From the NCBI RefSeq assembly GCF_046630445.1, contig NC_092336.1:507829001-507893000 (forward strand): a DNA stretch of 64,000 nucleotides, read 5' to 3'. Positions 36,500-46,605 of this stretch are shown here, piece by piece. The notes under the pieces are model-generated. The model was not told where the DNA came from and did no database searches. It saw only the letters and a program-made list of their open reading frames with translations. This DNA comes from Rutidosis leptorrhynchoides. Its lineage: Eukaryota; Streptophyta; Magnoliopsida; Asterales; Asteraceae. A program made the translations under genes and the position numbers. Positions within the stretch are counted from its first letter, which is position 1, and every line of letters starts with the position of its first letter.

Positions 36500-37378
36500 C
36501 AGGGGCGGAGCTATGTTGCTTCTACCGGGAGCCCGTGACCCCACTCAATAGTTCAGAAAACCACTAGTCTCATAGTCTATACAGTTATGTGAAGTTTAGA
36601 CTTCAACAGTTTTAATCAGTTAGCAACCCATTACATGAGTTTGACAAATAGTTGGACTCAAATGTGTCACGTGTCATTGAACCATGACTAAAGTTTACTT
36701 TTTAATTGGACCACAATAAAAAGTATCAAAATGAAATAAGCAACTAATTTAATTATTTTTAGTTGACAGTAAATAAAACAATAAACGTTGCTAATAAGAT
36801 GCTCATTTCATTTACATTGATGAACTAATCAAACTAGTTATTTTTTAAGTTTTTCTTTTTTTTTTTAATTTTTTTTTATTTTTTTTAATTTTTTTTTTAG
36901 AACGGCAAGTTAGTTTTCATCGCACGGTTAGTGGTTAGATCGCATCGCACGTTCCAGGAGGAAACCGCCACCATCCAAAAGGGCAGGTGGGGAAAACCCC
37001 CTGGTGAGACTCGAACCCCGGTCTCCTCGAAACCATGCAAGCATGGTTACCAATGAGGCAAAGCCCCATTGGCAGTTATTTTTTAAGTTAACTCGAGGTA
37101 TCTGTTAATAAAAATTTTATATCAACGTTTATTTTGTTCTATGTACTGAGATAAAAAATTTGCTAAACTTTTGATGACCTTGCTATTAAAGGTTGAAACT
37201 GAAAACATTTTTCATATCGTTATGTCTACCAGTTATTAAAGTTTACTTTTGTTTTTCCTACTGAACCCTACGCTTGATAGATGTTTTCGTCAATTAAAAT
37301 TTTGTTACTAGTTATATATATGAAATATGAATATTATTTTGTGACCCCATTGATAAAAAAATCCTGGCTCCGCCCCTG
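36500..37378. mobile_element. hAT-type non-autonomous transposon inside the TRIM LTR
   Basis: Ends CAGGGGCGGAGCTA and, inverted, CAGGGGCGGAGCCA. The 8-bp duplication TTTGCACC lies at 36492-36499 and 37379-37386. An 8-bp duplication with short CAGGGG-type ends is the hAT signature. The 879-bp element has no transposase and holds a SINE. Confidence 0.92.
36852..37073 (-). mobile_element. SINE inside the hAT element
   Basis: Exact 16-bp duplications AGTTATTTTTTAAGTT lie at 36836-36851 and 37074-37089. On - it has an A-box-like start (complement of CCAATGAGGCAAAG), a B-box-like sequence (complement of GACTCGAACCCC near 37012) and a long A-rich tail, seen as T-rich 36852-36899. Confidence 0.9.
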
Positions 37379-37720
37379 TTTGCACCCCAACAATCCTCCC
37401 CTCAAACCGAAGACCACATCACCGAGCCTCCCCTTCAACGATACTCCCGCCATCTTATATCACCGGTCTCTTTTCTTTCACTTTTTTTTCACTACCGGGA
37501 CACGCCTCTTATACCGCCGATCTTTTTCTTTCACTTTTTTTTTCACCATCGGGACACGCCGCACTTCCACGCCTTGGGAAGGAAGACTTTCGATATAAGG
37601 CACCATGGCTCCATTATCGTTGGCAAACTGAGGGGTGTGCCATGTCGCACCGTGCGCTTAGGGGTGCGCCACCACTGCGTCGTTCACCACATCGGGCTAT
37701 AGCCTAGCTCTGATGCCATT

Positions 37721-37878
37721 TGTAAGATCGTATAGCCCAAACACAATGTCCTGCAATATAAGTCCAAGAGTCCATCCTTTTCTAAAACCAATTGGTATTA
37801 GAGGGACTTCCCCTTAAACTTATATACATACATTTGTTTTTGTCTCCCTCCTATGTGGGATAGGTTTGAACCCCAACA
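37721..37878 (-). repeat. 5' LTR of the TRIM
   Basis: This intact 158-bp repeat is the partner of 36348-36499 plus 37387-37392, with few differences (for example GATCGTAT versus GATCGCAT). Confidence 0.93.
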
Positions 37879-38136
37879 GATACAAATGCAAAATTGCTAA
37901 TGCAAGTTCCTTTACGATGTGCAGGTGTGTATGACACCATGATCACACCTTTCCTAGCCACAAACACAATATAAGAAAACCTAAAGATAAAATAAGGTAG
38001 GCTATTGTTTTTTTTTTACGGCCAAAGAATAATTAAATTAGAAAAAAGCGATCCCTAGCAAGGAGCTAAGGGATGATTACAAAGGTATAGCAAGCCATGA
38101 ATTCCAATTGGAAACTAAATGGCCTCTATTTTTAAT

Positions 38137-41007
38137 CTAACGAAAAGTAATTAAACTAACAAAATCAAATAAACTACTCTTGTTACAAAAAGAATCTGAA
38201 AAAACGAGGCCGTTCCTGAATCGCCAAAGAGCCCATAACGACGTCACCATAACCGCAATGATCCTATCCTTGGAAGAAGACCGTAAACGTACACCTTCTA
38301 ACCATACCAAAAAAGAATCCCATGAAACAAAATGAGGCATATCACAATCGAGCCAAACACGAACTTTCCACCATAAATCACGAGCCAAATCACAATAGAA
38401 AAATAAGTGGTCTCTAGTTTCTACCCCATTAATACATGACGGGCAAACAATCGAAGCAACATCAATCCCTTTCGCGGAAAGATTCCAACGAACCGGGAGG
38501 GAATCTAAACGAAAACGCCATAAAAAAACATTAACTTTTCTAGGGATAAAGTCGTACCAGACCGTGTGAATCTGCGATGTGGGAAGTAACTTATTATCGA
38601 TCAACTCCCTCGCTTTTTTCACCGTATAACACCCGTCATTAGAAAACGAACACAACCATGAATCCGGCCGATCACTTAGCACCGGTTTACCAACAGTCTC
38701 GAGAAGAGTGTTTATAAGAGTTTCATTTCTTCCACCTAAGTTATCTCTAACCCAAGTGAACACCCAATTACCGTTCACCCATTTATCCGAGATGGTTGCG
38801 TTAGATGTAGAATCAAGGTGGAGAATTCTATTAAAACGAAAAAAAAGCGGTTCATTTTCAACCCATAAATCGTGCCAAAAACGTATGTTGTGACCATCGC
38901 CCACAAGGATCCGAAAAGAATCAGAAGGAAGTGTCTGATTAGAGACCAATTTCGAGCAACAATTAGTGATCGATGACCAGGTAGATGAGCCAACAGTAGC
39001 ATCGAAAAAATTATGGCCATGGATCGACTTCATAACTCTAGTCCATAAAGCATTCGGGCTCTTTAGAAAACGCCACCACCATTTAAATACTAAGGCGTAA
39101 TTAAATGCTTTAAGACTTCCAATATTGAGCCCGCCTTTATTAAACGAAGCTAAAACTTTCTCCCATTTAACCCAAGACATTTTTTTGGTCGAATTACTTC
39201 CACCCCAAAAGAATGTAGCTCGTATCGATTCAAGACGTTTAATAATAGTAACGGGGCATATTAACAATGAGAACCAATAAATCCCCAAACTACCCATTAC
39301 AGATTTTATAAGAGTCAATCTACCACCAACCGACATAAGATTCGCTTTCCAAGTGGCCAGCTTCGTACGAAACTTAACTACTAGCGATTCCCAATTCAAA
39401 ACCATATTCATATTAGAACCAATGGGAATACCCAAATAAGTCGTAGGAAACGTACCTACTCGGGTGCCCGTAGCATTAGCGAATGTTTCCACCTCCATAT
39501 GATCTACACCAATTCCAAAGACATGCGACTTATTAACATTCAACCTTAAACCCGAAGTTTTGTGAAACACTTCCAAGATAAGAAGAATTCGCCTCAATTC
39601 TATGACATTCCAATCCGAAAAAATCACAACATCATCCGCATAAATAAAATGGAAAAGACTAATATTCTCAGTCCCCACATTAATCCCACAAATAATATTT
39701 CTTTCCATAGCTTGACGGAACGCTAAATGAAGCCCTTCCATAACAATAATAAATAAAAAAGGGCTAAGAGGGTCACCTTGTCTCAAGCCACGTTTCACAG
39801 GAAATTCACGAGTCGGAGAGCCATTTACAAGAACCGAAGTACGGGCAGAAAAAAGGCACCCCTTGATCCAAGAACACCATTTGTCACCAAACCCAAGAAT
39901 CGATAACATAGATAAAAGATACTCCCAATTAACAGAATCATACGCCTTCTCAAAATCGACTTTGAACATGAGCATCTTTTTATTTTTACGTTTATACCAA
40001 TCGATAATCTCGCTCAACATGAGAGGCCCATCTAAAATCTGTCGTCCAGCAATAAAAGCCGTCTGAACCGGACTAATAATATTATCAATAACCCCTTGAA
40101 GACGATTCGTAAGAATCTTGGTAACAGTCTTATAAAAACAACCAACCAAGGAAATAGGTCTAAAATCGGTAATAAGCACCGGGTTATGTATCTTCGAAAT
40201 AAGCGAAAAAAACGCCGAATTAGCACCTCGAGACAAAGAACAAGAAGAGAAAAAACCTCTTATGTCCTTGCAAAAATCAAACTTAATTAAGTCCCAAAAA
40301 TGTTTGATGAAACGAAAAGAAATACCGTCCGGTCCGGGAGCTTTAGAACTACCACAACACCACACAGCTTTTTTTATCTCATCATCTTCAATATCGGCTT
40401 CTAACGTAGAACATTCTAATACGGTCAAAACCCTTCTCGGCCTAGGATCATCGAAAATAAAATCAGAATCATGCGCATCGAATTTAGACTGAAAGTGTTC
40501 GAAGAAACAGTCTTTTATATCGTTCGGGTTATCGATCCAAGTCCCGTCAACTAATAAACCTTGAATATGTTGAGAACGACGTGTACGTTTCAAAGAAGAA
40601 TGAAAAAATTTTGAATTCTCGTCACCCTCCACATCCCATCTAACTCTAGCCTTCTGAAGATAATCAAGATCAATGAATTTAGATAAGTCATTTTTTTCGG
40701 AAGCTAACTTGTTGCGTGTTTGAACTTCATCTTCAGTAGCAACACCCGCATCTATAAGATTGTCTAACTCATCAATCTGACTCGTGATTTCTTTTAATCG
40801 TTTCGCTTCACCAGATCTAGTATTATGGATCCAATTCTTTAAATGACCTTTTAGTAATCTAAATTTGGCCACTATATTTAGATTTGAATCCATACTAATC
40901 GTCTCCCAAGCAACATGAACCGTATCAACAAAATCATCTTTATCGAACCATGAATCAAAAATCTTGAAATACGTAGGCCCAAAATCAACCTTATCTTGGA
41001 ACAACAT
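38137..41007 (-). CDS. LINE ORF2, reverse transcriptase part
   Basis: This 956-residue open frame is the second half of the L1-type ORF2. Visible motifs in order are SSKAPGPDGISFRFIKHFW, DFRPISLVGCFYK, VDFEKAYDSVNW (catalytic Asp), RQGDPLSPFLFI, YADDVVIF (catalytic pair) and TYLGIPIGS. A C-terminal zf-RVT region (FLWRFRLDSLPVRWNL, CPSC, RDHLFFYCDLARDLWW) follows. No stop interrupts it. The upstream end of the frame contains CSDHSPI, the last endonuclease motif. The endonuclease frame is therefore separated from it only by a single frame change near 41045. The true start is the ORF2 ATG at 41681; the Met at 41007 is simply the first in this frame. Confidence 0.9.
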   Translation of the reverse strand: MLFQDKVDFGPTYFKIFDSWFDKDDFVDTVHVAWETISMDSNLNIVAKFRLLKGHLKNWIHNTRSGEAKRLKEITSQIDELDNLIDAGVATEDEVQTRNKLASEKNDLSKFIDLDYLQKARVRWDVEGDENSKFFHSSLKRTRRSQHIQGLLVDGTWIDNPNDIKDCFFEHFQSKFDAHDSDFIFDDPRPRRVLTVLECSTLEADIEDDEIKKAVWCCGSSKAPGPDGISFRFIKHFWDLIKFDFCKDIRGFFSSCSLSRGANSAFFSLISKIHNPVLITDFRPISLVGCFYKTVTKILTNRLQGVIDNIISPVQTAFIAGRQILDGPLMLSEIIDWYKRKNKKMLMFKVDFEKAYDSVNWEYLLSMLSILGFGDKWCSWIKGCLFSARTSVLVNGSPTREFPVKRGLRQGDPLSPFLFIIVMEGLHLAFRQAMERNIICGINVGTENISLFHFIYADDVVIFSDWNVIELRRILLILEVFHKTSGLRLNVNKSHVFGIGVDHMEVETFANATGTRVGTFPTTYLGIPIGSNMNMVLNWESLVVKFRTKLATWKANLMSVGGRLTLIKSVMGSLGIYWFSLLICPVTIIKRLESIRATFFWGGSNSTKKMSWVKWEKVLASFNKGGLNIGSLKAFNYALVFKWWWRFLKSPNALWTRVMKSIHGHNFFDATVGSSTWSSITNCCSKLVSNQTLPSDSFRILVGDGHNIRFWHDLWVENEPLFFRFNRILHLDSTSNATISDKWVNGNWVFTWVRDNLGGRNETLINTLLETVGKPVLSDRPDSWLCSFSNDGCYTVKKARELIDNKLLPTSQIHTVWYDFIPRKVNVFLWRFRLDSLPVRWNLSAKGIDVASIVCPSCINGVETRDHLFFYCDLARDLWWKVRVWLDCDMPHFVSWDSFLVWLEGVRLRSSSKDRIIAVMVTSLWALWRFRNGLVFSDSFCNKSSLFDFVSLITFR

Positions 41008-41681
41008 TATCGGAGAGTGATCAGAGCAACTAAGACGAGACCTTTCAAATCCTGAAATGTATTAAGAACGTTTTCAGAAATGAAAAATCTATCGATTTTA
41101 CTAAACTTACTGCCCGATTTATTACGCCAGGTGAAATTCAAACCACCTAAAGGGACATCAAAAAGCTCGTTGCTCTCAATAAAATCATTAAAAAGAGAAG
41201 CGTCTTGGGGAAAAAAAACTGAACCACGTCTTTCATCATCCGTTCTAACCGAGTTCCAATCACCCATAAAAACATAATCACCCGGATGAGAAGAAACAAA
41301 AATGGAAAGTTTCTCCCATAGGTTTCGTTTATCAACCAATGATTGTGGAGCATAAACGTTTATCATAAAAATATCCAAATCAAAGCGAAGCCATTTACCT
41401 TTAACGATCACAAAGTTAACGTCGCACCAAATGTCGCTTCTCATAAAAACTTTCGGGTCCCATATAGACACAATACCTCCAGAAAAACCTCTAGCCAAAC
41501 TTAAAGCAAAGTCAAAATTTGGGTTGCCCCAAAATGATTTAAGGCGAAACATATGTAAACGGGACATCTTCGTTTCTTGAATAGCCAAAAACTCAATATT
41601 ATTCGATACACAAAGGTCCTTGATCCACTTCCTTTTAACATGTAACAACGACCCGCAACTATTAATAGATAAAATCTTCAT
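41007..41681 (-). CDS. LINE ORF2, endonuclease part (frameshifted from RT)
   Basis: An APE-type endonuclease domain of 224 residues with MKILSINSCG at the start, then AIQETKM, INVYAPQ, MGDWNSVR and SKIDRFFIS. These carry the metal and catalytic residues of the EEP fold, which nicks target DNA. The final SDH motif is in the next frame, after a one-base slip near 41045, so this copy cannot make full ORF2. The start ATG overlaps the stop of ORF1 in the sequence ATGA (41678-41681). Confidence 0.88.
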   Translation of the reverse strand: MKILSINSCGSLLHVKRKWIKDLCVSNNIEFLAIQETKMSRLHMFRLKSFWGNPNFDFALSLARGFSGGIVSIWDPKVFMRSDIWCDVNFVIVKGKWLRFDLDIFMINVYAPQSLVDKRNLWEKLSIFVSSHPGDYVFMGDWNSVRTDDERRGSVFFPQDASLFNDFIESNELFDVPLGGLNFTWRNKSGSKFSKIDRFFISENVLNTFQDLKGLVLVALITLR

Positions 41682-42802
41682 GATAAACCGAATTTATTAT
41701 AATCACGATTCGCAAACTTCTTCGCACCTTTGCTAGAAAAACCAAGTAGCTCACCAATTCCAAATATGTCATCACTTTGATCATTACTTAACTCATTTAC
41801 ACGATCATGATTAAGAACAATAAAAGGGGTATGACAATTAACGGAAGGAGCGGAACATTGGCTAGCGTTTTGACTTTTATTAATCGTAAAACCCGGCGGA
41901 TGAGTACCGCTTTGACTAGTAAGAATCGGCTTAGTAGCAATAGGAGATGAATCTTTTGGCAAATCCTTAACTTTAATTCCAGTCTCCTCCACATTTCTAC
42001 AATTAACATAAGCACTTTTGGACATGTCCTCCACGTTTCCACTATTAACAGAAGCACATTTTTGATTAGAAGAATTAGGTTCCTCATTCTTATTACAATC
42101 AACAACTTTTCTATTCTTATGAGGCAAACCATTCGTTCCAAAATTGACATCACTACATTCGGGAGACGGATCTAAGTTAATCCCCACGAATTCTTTAAGG
42201 TGGTCAGGTGACAATTCATTTTCACTATCACTTTGAGATGCAATTGAACCTTCATCACCACCTGATAGAAAATCATCTTGAGTATCAAGCTCAATGGTAG
42301 AATCAATATCAAAAAGCCATGTACCCACTTCATTAACCAACACGTCAACCTCTTCATCAAAACAAGCAACTTTAACAATTGAAGATATCGGTTTTTTATT
42401 ATACGTGGCAATGCAAACTCTACTAGTAGAGATGGGTAACTTACAATTAGATTCGAAAAACAAAAATCGACCGAATTGTGATGCTACCTTCTTGCTAGCA
42501 TTAGTCCCCCAAGCACTAGTCGGTAAACCCGAAATTTCGATCCAAATAATGCGTTCATCAACGACAAAAGAATTAGAAGGACTTTTCATACACGAGAACA
42601 ACTCCAACATGTTGGAATTTGCTTTAAATTTAGAGCACGAGACAGCAGACTCGAAGTAAAACCAAACCCACAAGCCACCAACATATTGAATTTTGAAATT
42701 CAAGAAACCTTCAATTGCACACTGTTTATAAATCGTATATAACGCACCAAGTTCTTTAACTTTAGCAAGAACAATGTTTTCATTATCACATACATTGATC
42801 AA
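41678..42802 (-). CDS. LINE ORF1 (RRM/DUF4283-like gag protein), N-terminally truncated
   Basis: 374 residues are open from the first Met, and homology begins about 19 codons earlier without a Met. The first 160 residues fit the RNA-binding ORF1 domain of plant L1 elements (GGLWVWFYFES, IWIEISGLPTSAW, ASQFGRFLFF). The rest is Ser/Asn-rich linker, ending in FANRDYNKFGLS. In full elements this protein coats the LINE RNA. The N-terminal part is lost through 5' truncation on insertion. It ends in a 4-base overlap with ORF2. Confidence 0.85.
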   Translation of the reverse strand: MINVCDNENIVLAKVKELGALYTIYKQCAIEGFLNFKIQYVGGLWVWFYFESAVSCSKFKANSNMLELFSCMKSPSNSFVVDERIIWIEISGLPTSAWGTNASKKVASQFGRFLFFESNCKLPISTSRVCIATYNKKPISSIVKVACFDEEVDVLVNEVGTWLFDIDSTIELDTQDDFLSGGDEGSIASQSDSENELSPDHLKEFVGINLDPSPECSDVNFGTNGLPHKNRKVVDCNKNEEPNSSNQKCASVNSGNVEDMSKSAYVNCRNVEETGIKVKDLPKDSSPIATKPILTSQSGTHPPGFTINKSQNASQCSAPSVNCHTPFIVLNHDRVNELSNDQSDDIFGIGELLGFSSKGAKKFANRDYNKFGLS

Positions 42803-42860
42803 TTCATCATCTTGTAACGTGAGTTTCTTAACAGTGTAAGTCGAACAATAATAATACGAT

Positions 42861-43298
42861 ATTGTTCAATAATAATAATAGTTATTCATTTAAAATTACC
42901 AACCAAAATACAAACGTAAAGACAGAAAAACAAACATAGCAGTTCAATACGACTAAACAAATATTATTAGACACACTGCTTAACAGCAGTAACAGTAGTA
43001 ACAGCATAACTATGGGGACAAAAATAAAAAGATTGAGTACACAGTGCAATAGACAACACCAGCTACATAAAAAAAAAAAAAAGTAGCATATCAAATACAA
43101 AATAACTTACACAAATAGGGATATAAAAAATAAAATACGAATATCTTGCCAATCCATGGAAATCACTTGTGAAGCAACAAACACAAAAATCTTTTGTAGT
43201 GGTTCATAAATTATTGTAATCGTTTATAAATTATAAAAATAAATCACATCGTAAGGTTCAATAAATCTAAATGAAAGCATTATAACTGAAAGCATTAT
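42861..43298. other. MULE interior, right side
   Basis: This AT-rich stretch lies between the LINE 5' end and the right inverted repeat. It contains AAT triplet runs (about 42846-42886) and an A run at 43070-43083. No gene is seen. Confidence 0.5.
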
Positions 43299-43541
43299 TT
43301 TCTAACCACATCCAGTTTTTGTGAGATAGTCCCTAAAATTTTACTGTATTACACTAGTAGTCCTTATATTTTTATGACTGTATAATGTGAAGGGTTAACC
43401 ATTGACTTTGACGACAGTTAAGTTGGGGTGCCAATCACGATAGTTAAGCAAACACTGAGGTACCAACTACGCAAAAAATAAAGTTTAGGTGTTATGATGC
43501 AAATGTGAACAAACCACAGGTACCAACGGCGTAATTTTTTC
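43299..43541 (-). repeat. Right terminal inverted repeat of the MULE
   Basis: Inverted partner of 35372-35615, followed by the 9-bp duplication at 43542-43550. Confidence 0.85.
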
Positions 43542-43842
43542 TTTTTATTAATTAAAAGTTACATTACCGTTATACCATAGTTGGTCCCAATAATTTAAAT
43601 ATTTAGAACGAAATGAAAAAAGACCTTTAACTCTTACCGAATAATACAAGTTATTTAAAAAAGACCCTTATGTCATAACGAATAATATAAACTATTTAAA
43701 AAAAAATGTTCAAAGAAATACTGGTGGACTTTTATTTCTCTTTTTTCTAGGGCCTTTGATTTTTGTTTTGAGTATTATGCTTTGCCTTCACTATTTCATT
43801 TGTGTCTCCCTAATTCCCGTGTTTCTCAAATCTCCAAATGTA

Positions 43843-45452
43843 TCTGTATATATATAAAAAATTGAGCCTCTGAAAAATTTGAACCCCGAACAGTCAATCA
43901 CCTTGTTTCCCCTCGAGGCCTCTCATGCGCTATACCCCGTGTTATATGACTATTGCTTATTTTGACCTATGTAATTTTAAAGGAGTGGACTTATCATCTA
44001 TTGTTAATCTTTCACTTGTAGAAGTTACAAGTATGGCAGCTACTCTAAGACCACAAATAACGCGTTCGTGCTTTTCCCACCCATCGTGAGTTGGCTCGAC
44101 AAAAGCTCCACAAACGCAAGTAGTGGGGCGTTTGTGAGCAATTTTTCGAAAGCGTTTGTCATTCTCAAACTTTGCAGAAGGGAAATGTGATGGTGACGTG
44201 GCGGTTCCGAATTGGCTGGCTAAATATAGCCGTTAAAATGGAGCCATTTGATTTTTTTTATTTTTTCACATATATAAACACAATAAAACCTTATATTTTT
44301 TTCACATTTCATTCTCACAATCCATATTCTCATCTTATAAAAAAATGGATTTCTTGGCTCAAAGTATTGATATTCTGTTTATTTCTTCTTCGTCCGATGA
44401 TAAAGAAATGGAGATGGGCAAAACATCATGACGGCGTGTGCAACGAAATCCAAGGCTTTATATTAATAAAGTTCTTGAAATTGTGGGTATTGCATTATGG
44501 AACGATTATTTTTCACCGACACCGACATATCCTCCGGACATATTTAAGAGACAGTTTCGTATGCAGATTCGGTTATTCTCCGTATCTCACAAGGGTATTC
44601 TTGTCTACTTCAACTCTAGTGATTTTGTTCCAAAACATTTTACTTTTTTCCAACAACGTCCGGATGCACTAGGTCATCTTGGGCTTACCATATTTTTAAA
44701 GTGTACATCCGCGATGCGCCAGTTGGCGTACGGAACAGTCGCAGATATGTTTGATGAATCTTTAAAAATGGGTGGAAAATGGGATATGTTTGCTTGATTA
44801 ATTTCAGTAAGTGTATAATTGACTTATAAGGTCGATAATATTTGAGAATGCTAACGGCAAGTGACATTGCTCGATTATATTTGGCGCACGAGGAAAAACA
44901 CTGTTTTTAGAGTAATGCTTGGTGGAGGTTATCACAGTCACCCGACGATCATGCTTGAATCGGTTGTTTCATATGATATGTGGATTTGACATTCACTTTT
45001 CGGGATGACTGGTTCTAACAACGATAAAAATGTGTTAAATAATTATCGGTTGTTTGATTCGCTTAAAAAGAATACAGCTCCACCGCCATCGTTTGAAGTA
45101 AACAAACACCATTATCCTTTTGGTTACTATTTGGTAGGTGGTATATATCCTGATTGGAAAACACTGGTAAGGGATATGTGACTCCTATTGAGGAACCACT
45201 AATCATATTCACCATATTTCAAGCAAGTGCTCGAAAGGACATGAATCGTACGGGGATTTTTGCTATTTTAAAAACTCCAGCACGAGTTGTGGGCATCAAC
45301 AAGATGGGAAGGATAATGTATTCTTGTAGTGTTTTGCATACCATGATATAAGAAGATAACGAGTTTGCATTATGTAAATATATAACGTTACGTTAAATAT
45401 GAGTATGCAACCCGAAAGGCCCGTCACATCGCACGGGCCGATCCGGATCTAG
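43843..45452 (+). mobile_element. Probable Helitron carrying a transposase remnant
   Basis: The 3' end has a GC-rich hairpin GGCCCGT-N8-ACGGGCC (45418-45439), then nine bases and CTAG (45449-45452) followed by host T. This is the textbook Helitron 3' terminus. The 5' end is proposed at 43843, where TCTGTATATATATAAA follows a host A; it is less certain. No Rep/helicase is present, so it would be non-autonomous. The cargo is the Harbinger fragment described next. Confidence 0.6.
44410..45330 (+). pseudogene. PIF/Harbinger transposase remnant
   Basis: Segments resembling plant Harbinger nucleases appear in order but in shifting frames. They are TPTYPPDIFKRQFRMQ (about 44518-44565), FFQQRPDALGHLGLT and KCTSAMRQLAYGTVADMFDESLKMG (about 44645-44770). 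Later pieces match the DIARLYLAHEEKH, YDMWI, HHYPFGYYLVGGIYPDW and EEP...F..FQASARKDM regions (44860-45245). A deletion removes the stretch that should hold the first catalytic Asp, and several stops follow. The transposase cannot be active. Confidence 0.8.
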
Positions 45453-46605
45453 TTTTCCCAAAAGGTTTAAAGATTTCCGCCATTGTAGCCCAACCTTATT
45501 TTATGTTCTTTGACCCTCTTTTTTACCTAAAAAAACTTGTATCCTCATTTTCTTCTTTATCTCCATCTTTCTTTTTTCTTCTATTAGACTAACACATATT
45601 GGTCAAAATTTGTCTCCAACCACAATAAAAAACAAAAATAATGAAAGAAAGAAAAAGAAGCAATATTTAATGTCGATATCTGACACTGGAGCTCGACAGT
45701 GAAGGGCAGTTTAATTCCGATGCGGAGTTACCAATATTGAAACCTCGACTTCGAATTTGCTAACGGCGAAAAAAAAACCTCATGACTCCGAGTGCTCTAA
45801 TAACTCTCCCTCTCCCATCATTGCCATGTCAGCCGCATAACCTCATAAAGACCCTTATCCACTCTTCCACCACTATTGATCAAACATAGAGTTGATCCAT
45901 GGGGTTCGGTCCATGCTTGTCAATGAATAAGGAGGATTTAAGGGTTTTCGGCTTTAATTCTTCTATTCGTCGTACCATGAATAACCCCGTTGTGAGATGA
46001 AGATCTCGACAGTGGTGGTTAAACGTCGACCCACCATCATCGGGATAACCAGAATGATGGCTCAAGGGAGGTGTTAGAATTTATGTTCGTAGAACGTTAC
46101 TTGTAACTGTTAAGTGAAGCTGGAGATGCTGTAAAGTCCGGTAACACGGGTGAGAGGCTATATAACCTGGTAGCGCGGGTTTGATCCTCTTGAGGATGAA
46201 CTTGTAATGAGAGTATTCTTGAGAGTGTAATATGTGTTTATTTGATGTTCCACACCCCTCTATTGTAATGAGGTATGATCCCTTTTTTATAGGTGCAAGC
46301 TTTTTTCCCTTAATGACATGTAATATGATAAAAGAAACATGTTTGATCTGCGTCGTACTATTTTGTCAGAAAAGTTGTCAAAAAGCAAAAGCATATTCTG
46401 ACGAGTCTGTCCACTGTCTGCAACAATGGCCATGCAAACTGTTGCTCCGTCTGGCGATCCTACCATGTTGGGATTATGCCAACCATTTGTGTTGTCTTTT
46501 TGTTTATTTGTTCTAATCTTGAACCGCATGCTGCAATCCTTTATTCAGGCTTTACATCCGCACATGTTTGTCCATGTTCGCGCTACCTGACTTACGCTTG
46601 GCACA
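45453..46605. other. No gene recognised
   Basis: Scattered low-complexity sequence. TGTTAGAATTTATG at 46074 and the GTGCAAGC region near 46293 could belong to an unrecognised LTR-like repeat, but no second copy or duplication was found. Confidence 0.4.

Larger units (their letters stand above)
36348..37878 (-). mobile_element. TRIM (terminal-repeat retrotransposon in miniature)
   Basis: The two terminal repeats are each 158 bp after removing the nested hAT: 37721-37878 (5' LTR on -) and 36348-36499 plus 37387-37392 (3' LTR). On - they start TGTTGGGG and end CTTACA. The primer site TGGCATCAGAGC (complement of 37707-37718) lies two bases inside the 5' LTR. A purine tract (complement of ATCCTCCCCTC, 37393-37403) abuts the 3' LTR. 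Target duplication GATAC is at 36343-36347 and 37879-37883. The original element was only about 640 bp and non-coding, so it relied on proteins from other elements. Confidence 0.93.
38008..42860 (-). mobile_element. L1-type LINE, 5'-truncated
   Basis: On - the order is ORF1 part, endonuclease and reverse transcriptase, then a short 3' UTR with a poly(A) tail seen as a T run at about 38008-38018. Homology starts near 42860, where the upstream frame ends in a stop, so the 5' UTR and ORF1 start are missing. No clear target duplication was found. It lies inside the MULE. Confidence 0.88.
35372..43541. mobile_element. Non-autonomous Mutator-like element (MULE) loaded with later insertions
   Basis: Inverted repeats of about 240 bp (35372-35615 and 43299-43541) start GAAAAAATTACGCC and share stretches such as TTTTTTGCGTAGTTG. 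The flanks are an exact 9-bp duplication, TTTTTATTA (35363-35371 and 43542-43550). A 9-bp duplication with long inverted repeats is the Mutator signature. The 8170-bp span includes a TRIM and a LINE. Without them the element is about 1.8 kb and shows no transposase, so it needs help to move. The imperfect inverted repeats show it is old enough to have collected the other insertions. Confidence 0.85.

Noticed and set aside
36960-37075. tRNA gene
   Set aside because: A- and B-box-like sequences are present but no cloverleaf. Poly(A) and 16-bp duplications show a SINE.
36348-37878. Cassandra-type TRIM with 5S RNA promoter
   Set aside because: No 5S-like sequence is visible in the 158-bp repeat.
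38008-42870. Target duplication of the minus-strand LINE
   Set aside because: Only weak matches such as CTATTG versus ATATTG were found; not enough to claim.
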